Source of the DNA: Acidianus infernus
Lineage (GTDB): Archaea > Thermoproteota > Thermoprotei_A > Sulfolobales > Sulfolobaceae
Reading direction: 5' to 3'
Assembly: GCF_009729545.1 (NCBI RefSeq)
Contig: NZ_WFIY01000004.1
Coordinates: 62,001 to 126,000 of the forward strand
DNA length: 64,000 nucleotides
This document shows positions 18,231 to 25,487 of the stretch, in pieces (within the stretch, counting starts at the first letter, position 1; each line of letters opens with the position of its first letter). The translations under genes were made by a program, and so were the position numbers. A model generated the notes under the pieces. That model searched no databases and was not told the origin of the DNA. It worked only from the letters and a program-made list of their open reading frames with translations.

Positions 18231-18840
18231 CCAGTTCACCGTTGACCATATTGTAAACTCTTACATTCTTCTCCAAACGCTTAATTAGTTCCTTCTGGTG
18301 AGTTACAATTATACCCTCATTAACCCTTTCGCGTAGTAAAGATATTACCTTATCCAACCTATTAATGTCAACGTTTTCTATGGGTTCGTCGATAGTCACT
18401 ATTTGTGGTCTTGTGAAGAGAGCTAAGGCTAAGGATACTAAAGCTTTTTGTCCGGTTGATAATTTATAAATCGGCTTATGGATTACTCTCCTATCCAGGT
18501 TTAAGTAGTCCAGGATTTTGAAGAATTCTTTCAAATCTCCTTCCTTTATTTCTGAGATTATTTTCGCTGTTTCTAATACTGAGTTTCCTATAGTATATAC
18601 CTCTTGAAGGTTAGTAGAGTACTCTAGCAAGCTCTTTGCGCTCCTAACCTCCATACCGTTTATCTTTATTGAACCCTTATATGGAATTATGCCCGAAATA
18701 GCTCTTAATAAAGTAGTCTTACCTGAACCGTTGGGACCCAAAATTATATACACTTCCTTGTCCAACTCTAGGTTAATGTCTTTTAGAACAGTAAAGTCAT
18801 CAAATGAGACTGACAAGTGTTTTATCTCTAACATTACCAT
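18208..18840 (-). CDS. ABC transporter ATP-binding protein of the RiPP exporter
   Basis: 210 residues, a single ABC domain. It has Walker A GPNGSGKTTLLRA (near residue 34), the signature LSTGQKALVSLALAL (near 128), Walker B PQIVTIDEP (near 146) and the switch His in GIIVTHQKE (near 177). The signature has T instead of the usual G (STGQ). It overlaps the upstream permease by seven bases, so the two are coupled. With the permeases at 18834 and 19792 it forms an export-type (ABC-2-like) transporter, presumably for the modified peptides. Confidence 0.85.
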   Translation of the reverse strand: MVMLEIKHLSVSFDDFTVLKDINLELDKEVYIILGPNGSGKTTLLRAISGIIPYKGSIKINGMEVRSAKSLLEYSTNLQEVYTIGNSVLETAKIISEIKEGDLKEFFKILDYLNLDRRVIHKPIYKLSTGQKALVSLALALFTRPQIVTIDEPIENVDINRLDKVISLLRERVNEGIIVTHQKELIKRLEKNVRVYNMVNGELVEDNKMQ

Positions 18841-19571
18841 ACAACCTCCTCTAATCTCAGTGCCCTAATCTTCCTTAGAGCTAAATTACCTAAGAATAGT
18901 AACAGAAGGGCTAGTAAAGCTACTTCAATAGTGTAAACGCTTATACTGTAGTGGATTAGGGAGTATGAGATAATATTTTCAGCCTCGTAGAATGGATTCA
19001 GTGGAGATGGTGCTGAAGGAGAGAGTTCTGAAATTACCAGTAGCCCGAAGAAAATGTAGTTAGCGTATTTTGACGCATTAGCACCTACCTTGATCAGTAG
19101 TGTTAATGTTATTGTAAACGTTAGAGAAAGTATGAAAAAACTAGAAATCAATACTGAGATTATGAATTGTGCAATGTTACTCAATTTGATAACCTGGTAG
19201 ATCTGATTTAGTGTGACTTTAGTTACTAGCGGTGCAACAAAAATTGTGAAGACTAAAGAGTATATAATGGTGGAGACTATTGCTCCCAAGAACAAGCTCA
19301 TAACGTAATTATACATTTTAAGTTTACTGAACCTCAAGTAGTAAGCTAATGCTGAAGAATGATAGACTAGAGTTATACTGAAGCCCGTTGAGAGGCTAGC
19401 TAATAGTAGTATTATTGCAACACTGTACCATATTATTCCCAAACCTATACTTTTAACGCTATCTAGGGCAAAATAGAGTTCTACAGAGTCTAGCATCAAC
19501 ATTGCGAGTAGGTAAGATATTGCTGTTGGAGAGAAGGCGAATCTCTTTATCATAGATTTTTCTAATTCCAT
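18834..19571 (-). CDS. ABC exporter permease 1 (RiPP cluster)
   Basis: 245 residues with about six membrane helices and no periplasmic-binding features, as in ABC-2-type permeases. The segment YHSSALAYYLRFSKLKMYNY (near residue 70) corresponds to YNSSALPFLMRFGNL in the second permease (19792-20457), so the two are paralogues and likely form a heterodimer. It overlaps the ATPase gene by seven bases. A peptide gene on the opposite strand (19681-19791) lies in the gap upstream. Confidence 0.75.
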   Translation of the reverse strand: MELEKSMIKRFAFSPTAISYLLAMLMLDSVELYFALDSVKSIGLGIIWYSVAIILLLASLSTGFSITLVYHSSALAYYLRFSKLKMYNYVMSLFLGAIVSTIIYSLVFTIFVAPLVTKVTLNQIYQVIKLSNIAQFIISVLISSFFILSLTFTITLTLLIKVGANASKYANYIFFGLLVISELSPSAPSPLNPFYEAENIISYSLIHYSISVYTIEVALLALLLLFLGNLALRKIRALRLEEVVW

Positions 19572-19680
19572 GAGTAAAATTTTGTGAGAGATAATAAAAA
19601 TAGTGGATTAAGTTAAAACTTTATAACCTTAGCAAAGGGTTTATTTTCGGTTTGAATTTAAGTGTATAACGGAGGCTATA

Positions 19681-19791
19681 ATAAATGAGAGTACTAGTAC
19701 TAATAAGAAATCAATAGATTTAGTCAGAACTAATCCAATAATGTTTGCTTGTTGGTATGGATGTTGGTGCTCTTGTGGAATAAAAAATTAG
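19681..19791 (+). CDS. Putative precursor peptide 2 (CWYGCW core), non-ATG start
   Basis: On the plus strand, in the gap between the two minus-strand permease genes. The frame ends MFACWYGCWCSCGIKN and a TAG at 19789-19791, the base next to the stop codon of permease 2. The core has the same CWxGCW pattern as peptides 1 and 3, with four Cys and one Ser. The frame has no ATG, GTG or TTG upstream of the internal ATG at 19741. A strong ribosome site GGAGG (19671-19675) lies five bases before an in-frame ATA (19681), which would give 36 residues. The ATG at 19685, nine bases after GGAGG, is in another frame and stops after ten codons. Either ATA is used or a base has changed. Confidence 0.55.
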   Translation: MNESTSTNKKSIDLVRTNPIMFACWYGCWCSCGIKN

Positions 19792-20457
19792 TTAAGGAAT
19801 AACTTCCCTAATTTTTACCAAATTATTTATAATCCGTAAGTTTAAGTATACTAAAATCGATATAGTTACTGAGAGAATAATTACGCTAGATGATATTGTA
19901 GTTTTTTCGATTAACATTCCGAATATCCAAAGAGGGTTAAACGAACTCTTTAAGAAGGAGATAATGAATGCTGGCACAACGACTATTGGATAAATTATAA
20001 CGATTATATAACAATCTAATCTCCCATTAGTTAATAGAAGCGATAAAAACATAGAAATGGATTCTAGAAATAGGAAGACTAGAAGTGCTGTAAGAATAAA
20101 AGGAATCATGTCAATAATAGCAATACTATTAGAGAAGAGATAGTATAAAATAATAAGTAATGTAGTGTATAATAATGCGGCTATCTCTCCCGAAAGGTAA
20201 AGTAATGCTAAGTATATTCCTATTCTTAAGTTTCCGAATCTCATTAGAAAGGGTAAAGCAGAGGAGTTGTAAAGTAATATAAAGCTTACTCCAACTGACA
20301 AGATACTGAGTATTAAAATTTCGGAAACATTTAAGGCAATGTTGGGCTTAATTATTCTCCAAATAATTAGGGCGATAATAAAGCCTAAGAGCATGTTATA
20401 AGCTGCAGGTTCACTTAATGTTAGTTGTTTGAGGAAGTATGTAAAAAGACTCTTCAC
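19792..20457 (-). CDS. ABC exporter permease 2 (RiPP cluster)
   Basis: 221 residues, about six membrane helices, paralogous to permease 1 (shared YNSSALPFLMRFGNL motif near residue 62). It is the first gene of the minus-strand operon and is divergent from precursor peptide 1 and the modification genes, so the ~100-bp region 20458-20554 carries both promoters. A TATA-like CTTTTTAAC lies upstream of its start. It probably pairs with permease 1 to export the mature peptide. Confidence 0.75.
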   Translation of the reverse strand: MKSLFTYFLKQLTLSEPAAYNMLLGFIIALIIWRIIKPNIALNVSEILILSILSVGVSFILLYNSSALPFLMRFGNLRIGIYLALLYLSGEIAALLYTTLLIILYYLFSNSIAIIDMIPFILTALLVFLFLESISMFLSLLLTNGRLDCYIIVIIYPIVVVPAFIISFLKSSFNPLWIFGMLIEKTTISSSVIILSVTISILVYLNLRIINNLVKIREVIP

Positions 20458-20525
20458 GTTTTTGTATTAAGAAACCAGTATTATCAACACTAAATGTAGT
20501 TAAAAAGATTTAACTCTACTATGTG

Positions 20526-20536
20526 TTTTTATATTC
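20526..20536 (+). promoter_or_regulatory. TATA box of the precursor/modification operon
   Basis: TTTTTATATTC is centred about 24 bases upstream of the ATG of precursor peptide 1. In Sulfolobales this spacing places transcription start at or next to the ATG, i.e. a leaderless mRNA. No Shine-Dalgarno precedes that ATG, in agreement. Confidence 0.5.
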
Positions 20537-20554
20537 AAAAATCAAAAATACTGC

Positions 20555-20662
20555 ATGCAGATTGACTATACCTATAAGAAGGTAATAAAGATAACTAAAG
20601 ATAATAAAGTGGTTTTTAGCTGGATTGGCTGTTGGATTGGTTGCTGGTTTGCTAGAAAATAA
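20555..20662 (+). CDS. Putative precursor peptide 1 (GCWIGCW core), 35 aa
   Basis: ATG at 20555 to TAA at 20660-20662. The leader-like N-terminus is MQIDYTYKKVIKITKDNK, followed by VV and the core FSWIGCWIGCWFARK. It lies immediately upstream of the modification genes: after the stop come GGTGAT and the ATG of the partner protein at 20674. The core carries two Gly-Cys steps and one Ser. Gly before Cys is favoured by azole-forming cyclodehydratases. A TATA box at 20526-20536 gives it a leaderless start. This is the best-supported of the three precursor candidates, because position, start, stop and motif all agree. Confidence 0.75.
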   Translation: MQIDYTYKKVIKITKDNKVVFSWIGCWIGCWFARK

Positions 20663-20673
20663 GGTGATATGAA

Positions 20674-21327
20674 ATGCAAGCTAGTCTGAAGGTATCACCT
20701 TTTTTCTCTATATATAGAAATGGCAATAAGTACATTGCGTATGCAGAGGCTTCTGGTTTAATAGAGTTGAGTGAGGATGAGTTTAACAATCTATTATCAT
20801 TAGACGTGAAGGAATTAAAGGAAATTAGAATGTTGATTCCAGAAAAGGAGAAGAAGATTAATGCAGTAGTTAATGGTATAAGACTTTTAAATCAGGAAGC
20901 GATTAACTTCTTTGAATCGGATAAAGAACTGCCTAAAGGCGAGACTGCATTAATAATCTCAAGTAATATAGACTTTCTTCTCACTATCGACTTATCAAAG
21001 TTTGAAAAAGTCCTTATAGCATATGTCATGGATCCTTACAGATTTTTTATATATGTCATGACGAAGAACAATCCTTGTATTTACGAGATATACCTATGGT
21101 TAAAGAACTCTAGGCTAATCCTAGATGTGAAAGTTGATGGTGAAATTGTAAGAGAGAAATCTCCTACCCTAAGTGAGTTCACGGAATTTTTATTATTAGG
21201 ACTCGCTAAAATGCTCTTAAACGGTAACCGCTATGATGGGAAGCTAATATATGTAGATATGATGGATGGAGAATTAATAGTAAATACACCGTTAAAGATC
21301 CCAGGGTGTCCTAAATGCAAGATTTGA
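20674..21327 (+). CDS. Cyclodehydratase partner/leader-binding protein of the TOMM cluster
   Basis: 217 residues. The N-terminus (PFFSIYRNGNKYIAYAEASG, near residues 9-28, then LIELSEDEFNNLL) looks like the winged-helix RiPP recognition element that starts E1-like/Ocin-ThiF partner proteins. The protein ends PGCPKCKI, resembling the CPxC end of those partners. It is much shorter than a full E1-like C protein (usually 350 or more residues), so most of the ThiF fold seems reduced. A Shine-Dalgarno GGTGA sits six bases before the ATG. Its 3' end overlaps the YcaO start by 13 bases. The likely role is to bind the leader peptide and activate YcaO; family placement is by weak similarity and context. 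Confidence 0.65.
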   Translation: MQASLKVSPFFSIYRNGNKYIAYAEASGLIELSEDEFNNLLSLDVKELKEIRMLIPEKEKKINAVVNGIRLLNQEAINFFESDKELPKGETALIISSNIDFLLTIDLSKFEKVLIAYVMDPYRFFIYVMTKNNPCIYEIYLWLKNSRLILDVKVDGEIVREKSPTLSEFTEFLLLGLAKMLLNGNRYDGKLIYVDMMDGELIVNTPLKIPGCPKCKI

Positions 21328-22619
21328 TCAACGAATTTTTAGGACCTATCTTAGGTTACACTATAGAAAAATATGATAATGTGGTAATCACCAAACTAAT
21401 AAATTACGTAAATTACGATTTGCTTGAATCCCATATATCAACTCAATATGTTAAGGCTAGGTATAACATAAAATTACCTATTGAATTTACACCACTTCTA
21501 AGATACTTAGAAAACGTTGTACCTGCTGGAGGTAAAGGAGAGACCGAGGAGGAAAGCCTTATGGGTGCTATTGGAGAGTTTTTGGAAAGGTTTTACGGCT
21601 ACTCGATCTTTTTCGATGATAATACATCAATTTTTGGAAGGGTAGGAGAATTGAAAGAACAATTTAACGTTCTTTCTACCAGATACAAGTTCTTTTCAAA
21701 GGAGCAGCTTAGAAAGTTCTTCTTTTTTAAGGACTATTCCGATGACGCATTTGTAACGTTTACTAAAGCAATTTCCTATAAGGATAATAAGACAATTTAC
21801 GTACCCTCACAAATCGTTTATCTAACAGATCTAATCAGACCAGGCGAGGATTTAATAGCTTATGCAACTACTGGCGGTCTTTCTTATCATGAAGACTTCG
21901 AAAAAGCCTTCTTACACGGTTTGTTAGAGTACCTAGAGAGAGATGCAATAAATATCTCGTGGATTTCACGTATAAGCCCATTAAAAATACGAATTCCAGA
22001 AAAATTGAAAAGGAAATTTAAAGTATTGGAAAACAAGGACGTTGTTTGCCTAAGGTTTATTAATGAATTTAAGGGGCTTTTCGTAATAGGTTGTCTAGGA
22101 TTTGTTAACGGATTTTATGTTGGCGGTGCTGCTGCAGATATAACTGTTGAAGATGCATTAAGAAGAGCAATTTATGAAGTTTATCAATCTATTTCATCTT
22201 TCAGTAAGGTAAGTGATGAGGAAATTAAGCTTGCTAAAAAGCTCAATAAAGATCTTTTAGTTGATTTCGGATTAGTTCCACTCTACTATACATATGTGAA
22301 AAAGGAATTTTTAATGGATTATTTAAATAATTTAAATACCGTTAGTTATGAGGAATTAGAAAGAGAAGAGTCGTTGACATACAAGGATCTTGTCGAAGAA
22401 TTACTAAATCATGGCTACGATATAATTTATAAGGATTTCAATATAGAGAAATACGTGGGTAAAGGAAAGCTAATTAGGGTAATAATTCCAGATTTAACAC
22501 CTGCACATATTCCATATTTGCCGTTCCTAGGCCATGAGAGGTATTATAATATTAGGAAGATAATGGGACTTAAGGAGGAAGTTGAATTATTCACTGATGA
22601 GCCAGTACCATTTCCTTGA
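21315..22619 (+). CDS. YcaO-family azoline-forming cyclodehydratase
   Basis: 434 residues. All three YcaO ATP-binding motifs are visible: SLMGAIGEFLERFYGY near residue 82, then TTGGLSYHEDFEKAF near 188 followed by LLEYLERDAINISW, and GGAAADITVEDALRRAIYEV near 272. The C-terminus is EPVPFP, i.e. the PxPxP tail that is catalytically important in thiazole/oxazole-forming YcaOs. This separates it from the methanogen TfuA-dependent thioamidating type. The enzyme uses ATP to cyclise Cys (and Ser/Thr) side chains onto the peptide backbone. It is translationally coupled to the partner upstream, and the dehydrogenase follows at once. Confidence 0.92.
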   Translation: MQDLINEFLGPILGYTIEKYDNVVITKLINYVNYDLLESHISTQYVKARYNIKLPIEFTPLLRYLENVVPAGGKGETEEESLMGAIGEFLERFYGYSIFFDDNTSIFGRVGELKEQFNVLSTRYKFFSKEQLRKFFFFKDYSDDAFVTFTKAISYKDNKTIYVPSQIVYLTDLIRPGEDLIAYATTGGLSYHEDFEKAFLHGLLEYLERDAINISWISRISPLKIRIPEKLKRKFKVLENKDVVCLRFINEFKGLFVIGCLGFVNGFYVGGAAADITVEDALRRAIYEVYQSISSFSKVSDEEIKLAKKLNKDLLVDFGLVPLYYTYVKKEFLMDYLNNLNTVSYEELEREESLTYKDLVEELLNHGYDIIYKDFNIEKYVGKGKLIRVIIPDLTPAHIPYLPFLGHERYYNIRKIMGLKEEVELFTDEPVPFP

Positions 22620-22629
22620 GGCAATTATA

Positions 22630-23322
22630 ATGAATATATTTGAGGAGTTCTATCTGAAGACTCAAAATTTTACTTTTACAGTAATCCCAGATAATTATCC
22701 GAAAGAATACAATAATGTTAAAATTATACCCTTACCTAAGCCTAGAGAGATAGTAGAAAGTTTTCATAAGGTAATTACTACTAGATCTTCAGTGAGGAGG
22801 TTTACAGAAGAAAAGGTCGATATTAATGTTATTTCTGATTTGCTCTATTATTCGGTAGGTGTCAGGAAAAAAGAGGGCGAGGTAATATATAGAATGTTTC
22901 CATCAGCCGGAGGTCTGGCGGAAACTGAAGTTTATTTAGTACCTTTCATTTCCGATTTGGAAGTTGGTATATATCATTACAATCCCTTGTCCCATTCTCT
23001 AGAGAAACTTAACACTGAAATTGAGCTAGAAATTCTTAAGTCTGATATTGTTAGTTCTATTCCAGATATTAATGTAATTCCTTTACTTATCATCTTAACG
23101 GCAAGATATTGGAAAACTTTAGCAAAATATGGTAATAGAGGTGCAAGGTTTGTATTTATTGATATAGGAATAGTTATGGAGAACTTTTATTTAGTAGCTA
23201 CAGCCCTTAAATTGGGAATATGTGCCGTAGGTGGTTTTAACGATTACATTTTTAATAGAGCGCTTGACCTAAAGAATAATGAAGCCGTACTAGGAATATT
23301 AGTAGTTGGAAAAAGGAATTAA
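22630..23322 (+). CDS. SagB-type flavin dehydrogenase (azoline oxidase)
   Basis: About 230 residues from ATG 22630. The open frame extends upstream to 22582, but that part lies within the YcaO gene. The nitroreductase fold signatures are present: TTRSSVRRFTEEKV near residue 52, MFPSAGGLAETEVYLVP near 92, and YGNRGARFVFIDIGIVMEN near 165 with LGICAVGGFND. They match SagB-type dehydrogenases, which use FMN to oxidise azolines to thiazoles or oxazoles. A Lys/Tyr pair is needed for activity in known members; candidate residues exist but cannot be assigned by eye. It is the last gene of the plus-strand RiPP operon. Confidence 0.88.
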   Translation: MNIFEEFYLKTQNFTFTVIPDNYPKEYNNVKIIPLPKPREIVESFHKVITTRSSVRRFTEEKVDINVISDLLYYSVGVRKKEGEVIYRMFPSAGGLAETEVYLVPFISDLEVGIYHYNPLSHSLEKLNTEIELEILKSDIVSSIPDINVIPLLIILTARYWKTLAKYGNRGARFVFIDIGIVMENFYLVATALKLGICAVGGFNDYIFNRALDLKNNEAVLGILVVGKRN

Positions 23323-23325
23323 TGT

Positions 23326-23421
23326 CTAAAAGTGCATATAAGTCGATGCCTTATGTCCATTTTTAAGAAGCACTACTTTAGCCTCTAATAGTTCTTGTTG
23401 ATTTAGCTGAAAATTTGCCAT
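23326..23421 (-). CDS. Possible small ORF, 31 aa
   Basis: An ATG-to-TAG frame convergent with the SagB gene. It encodes MANFQLNQQELLEAKVVLL and a His/Lys-rich end (KNGHKASTYMHF). Composition is protein-like and helical, but there is no clear ribosome site, so it could be chance. No function is proposed. Confidence 0.25.
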   Translation of the reverse strand: MANFQLNQQELLEAKVVLLKNGHKASTYMHF

Positions 23422-23761
23422 CCTAGGAGTGTGTATTTTTACTTAACTAAGAGCTTATTAGAAACACTAACCTTCCTTAGTAGTTCCTATATAAGGATTT
23501 ACTACTGTAGAGCATGTTCTTTTAGAAAGAAAGTGTAAAATTTCAACTACATTAAATAACTTGAGCATCTAAGAGTTTATTCATGTTCATTATTTTAATA
23601 TAAATATCTACAGTACCAGTACAAGGTTCTTAACGTTAAATATTATATGATAGTTTAATTACAAAATCGATTTTGATAATCTATATTTTTGAGATCTCAT
23701 CTTATTACAAAAGGATTATGTTAGCGAATGGATAAAGGAAAACTATAATGCAGATTGACAT
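23422..23761. other. Gene-free stretch after the RiPP cluster
   Basis: About 340 bases of AT-rich DNA with stops in all frames; I see no gene or RNA. It ends at the right-hand copy of the flanking repeat. Confidence 0.5.
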
Positions 23762-23845
23762 TTAGTGTAACTCTCTTCCCAGTCTTAGCTTGTAATTCTC
23801 CACCAGTTTTACTAGCCTCTCCTTCACGTCTTCTGATAATGCCAT
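23762..23845 (-). CDS. Possible small ORF in the right flanking repeat, 27 aa
   Basis: ATG-to-TAA frame encoding MALSEDVKERLVKLVENYKL plus RLGRELH, an amphipathic helix. It follows the HTH gene (23862-24239) on the same strand after 16 bases. The same coding sequence, damaged by deletions, recurs in the left copy (16771-16945), where SEDVKERL is still readable. It may be a true small gene, or a former C-terminal part of the regulator cut off by a frameshift. Confidence 0.35.
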   Translation of the reverse strand: MALSEDVKERLVKLVENYKLRLGRELH

Positions 23846-23969
23846 ATTTACTATATTTAGTTTACTCGTTCCTATTCAACTCTTGGAGAATTATAAGCTG
23901 CTCTAATAAGCTCTCATCTGCTGACTTGGAAGCTTTAAGGTAAAACTCACCTTTAACGCTTTTTAAGAT
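23765..23969 (-). repeat. Right copy of the direct repeat flanking the RiPP island
   Basis: Counterpart of 16771-16945 in the same orientation. This copy contains the last third of an intact HTH gene and the small open frame after it, so it is the source-like copy. The decayed copy lies on the far side of the peptide cluster. Confidence 0.8.
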
Positions 23970-24239
23970 CTTTAGAATCTCTCTGATTTTATCTTCGCCT
24001 ATACCATAGTATTCTATCCAAATGCCTTCTTCCATTAAGCTCTTTAATTGAGTATTATAGGCTTTTTCTCCTTTGTCGGTGGTAACGTACTTTCCTTCTT
24101 CTGTTTTTCTTATCAATCCTTCTTCAAGGAATTTATTTAGTGCCTTGTAAAGTCCTGCATCGCTTAAGCCCGTTAGCTCCTTCAATTCGGTAAAAGACTT
24201 GGGAGTTCTGCAATATTCCAGGATTTTATCGCTCTTCAA
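23862..24239 (-). CDS. Winged-helix regulator, 125 aa
   Basis: Residues 1-65 form a winged helix (SFTELKELTGLSDAGLYKAL then LIRKTEEGKYVTTDKGEKAY), ArsR/MarR-like. The rest (residues 75-125) is a helical, probably dimerising, tail. It overlaps the preceding gene by four bases (both on the minus strand) and shares its promoter, which contains a palindrome at 24618-24640 that could be its own operator. Its 3' part is duplicated as a decayed fragment at 16771-16945. Confidence 0.75.
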   Translation of the reverse strand: MKSDKILEYCRTPKSFTELKELTGLSDAGLYKALNKFLEEGLIRKTEEGKYVTTDKGEKAYNTQLKSLMEEGIWIEYYGIGEDKIREILKILKSVKGEFYLKASKSADESLLEQLIILQELNRNE

Positions 24240-24616
24240 AGCTCATATTCCTCCTGGTTTACTATCTCCATTGATTTTATTCCAACAAATCCTTGTTCTT
24301 TTTTATTTAAGCTAACCTTTGACCTAGTATGAATAATTTTCTTACTTTTTAATTCTACTACGGTTTGTTCAATTTCCTCTTCTTTAGTATCGTCTGTCTC
24401 ATTCAGAACTTTTATCCTAGTAGCGTATATTCTTATTACATTACCTTTGTCATCAACAGTAACTCCAGTTGAGAACTCGCCATTATCCATGATATGTAAA
24501 TAATGAGGCTCTTTGACCTTTATTTCTAATAACGAATATTTCCATCCATCATTCATTTTTATTTCCTTTACCAATTTTTGTGAAAATGAAAAACCTTTTG
24601 GAGGGATCTGACTCAT
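24236..24616 (-). CDS. Hypothetical protein, 126 aa, co-transcribed with a regulator
   Basis: A soluble beta-rich protein (for example GKSP-free core VKEPHYLHIMDNGEFSTGV and VIRIYATRIKVLNETDD). I do not recognise the family. It starts at ATG 24616, right after the palindrome at 24618-24640, and its stop overlaps the start of the winged-helix gene, so the two form a two-gene operon. It may be a sensor or effector of that regulator. Confidence 0.6.
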   Translation of the reverse strand: MSQIPPKGFSFSQKLVKEIKMNDGWKYSLLEIKVKEPHYLHIMDNGEFSTGVTVDDKGNVIRIYATRIKVLNETDDTKEEEIEQTVVELKSKKIIHTRSKVSLNKKEQGFVGIKSMEIVNQEEYEL

Positions 24617-24617
24617 A

Positions 24618-24640
24618 ACTTAACTTAAGTAAAGTTAAGT
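24618..24640. promoter_or_regulatory. Palindromic operator-like site
   Basis: ACTTAAC...GTTAAGT with a central 8-bp perfect palindrome ACTTAAGT, placed just upstream of the start of the two-gene regulator operon. A repressor bound here would cover the transcription start; autoregulation by the winged-helix protein is the simplest guess. Confidence 0.5.
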
Positions 24641-24658
24641 AAATAAACTTTACTCTTG

Positions 24659-25009
24659 CTAATAGAGAAATTTCTTAGCTTCTCTCAAGGTAACTATACT
24701 TGCTGAGATTAATATCCCGGTGTTAAATGCGAGGAGAAGGTCAATTATTGTTATGGTAAGACTATTTAATGCAAAAAATTCCAAAGATACTCTTATAATA
24801 TAAAGCAAAGTCCACGTTAACGTTATGCTGTAAGGCCATTTATAATAAAGAGTACCGTTCTTGAAGAAGAACTTTATCTCATTATTTTCTAATAGTCTAT
24901 ATCCCAGAAAGTATCCCGCAATGCCTAAAGGTGGTAACGATAATAAAATAAGAGGATCATTGATCGTGTTGAGAAGGAGATTAACAATAGCACATATATT
25001 ATTGGCCAA
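24659..25009 (-). CDS. Small membrane protein, possibly CcdC/DUF1453-like
   Basis: 116 residues with about four membrane helices; the start in this frame is TTG at 25009. The middle section (FFKNGTLYYKWPYSITLTW, then LLYIIRVSLEFF) resembles the basic loop and following helix of CcdC/DUF1453 membrane proteins, but the match is weak. No partner genes for cytochrome c maturation are nearby. Confidence 0.45.
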   Translation of the reverse strand: MANNICAIVNLLLNTINDPLILLSLPPLGIAGYFLGYRLLENNEIKFFFKNGTLYYKWPYSITLTWTLLYIIRVSLEFFALNSLTITIIDLLLAFNTGILISASIVTLREAKKFLY

Positions 25010-25114
25010 AAATACATCCTACCTTCTAGGCGTTAGCCTCCTAACTCCGATATAAGCGATTGTTCTTCATAGTATGGTGTTACTAAGTTTTCTTTTAAAT
25101 TTAATTTATATTGG

Positions 25115-25432
25115 TCATTTAAGGTATTTATTTCCCCATTTTTGTATTTCTTCAAATACTCCTTTCAATTCTTTACCTTTTTCTGTAAGTTCATATCTTA
25201 CTCTAAAGGGTCTATCACTTATCACGATCCTCTTTATGAGATCGTTATTTTCTAAATCTTTTAATGTAGAAGATAGAGTCTTTGAACTTAATCTGGTTAA
25301 TCTTTGTAATTCGTTAAATCCTTTCCCTCCATCTAATAAATACCTTAAAACCAACAATTTGGGCTCACTACCAATTATTCTAATTGTTTCAACGATAGGG
25401 CAGATTGTATCAAGTTTCTTCAAAGTAACCAA
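25115..25432 (-). CDS. HxlR-type winged-helix regulator
   Basis: 105 residues with the HxlR layout: an N-terminal TICPIVETIRIIGSEPKLLV (a Cys near residue 11, often redox- or ligand-sensing), then the helix-turn-helix GKGFNELQRLTRLSSKTLSS and the wing FRVRYELTEKGKEL. It is divergent from the CDGSH protein gene at 25488, and the ~55-base gap between them probably holds both promoters. It may respond to oxidants or aldehydes like other HxlR proteins. Confidence 0.8.
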   Translation of the reverse strand: MVTLKKLDTICPIVETIRIIGSEPKLLVLRYLLDGGKGFNELQRLTRLSSKTLSSTLKDLENNDLIKRIVISDRPFRVRYELTEKGKELKGVFEEIQKWGNKYLK

Positions 25433-25487
25433 CTTTATCTATATTCACGTACTGTATATATACTTTACTTTCTACACTTACTTTGCA

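Noticed and set aside
19685..19717. ATG nine bases after GGAGG as the start of precursor peptide 2
   Set aside because: The frame stops after ten codons and does not reach the CWYGCW core.
22582..22629. Upstream start for the SagB-type protein
   Set aside because: The extra 16 residues lie within the YcaO C-terminus coding region; ATG 22630 fits the family start better.
25074..25487. The long N-terminal extension of the CDGSH protein frame
   Set aside because: It runs antisense through the HxlR gene; the internal ATG at 25488 begins exactly at the conserved domain.
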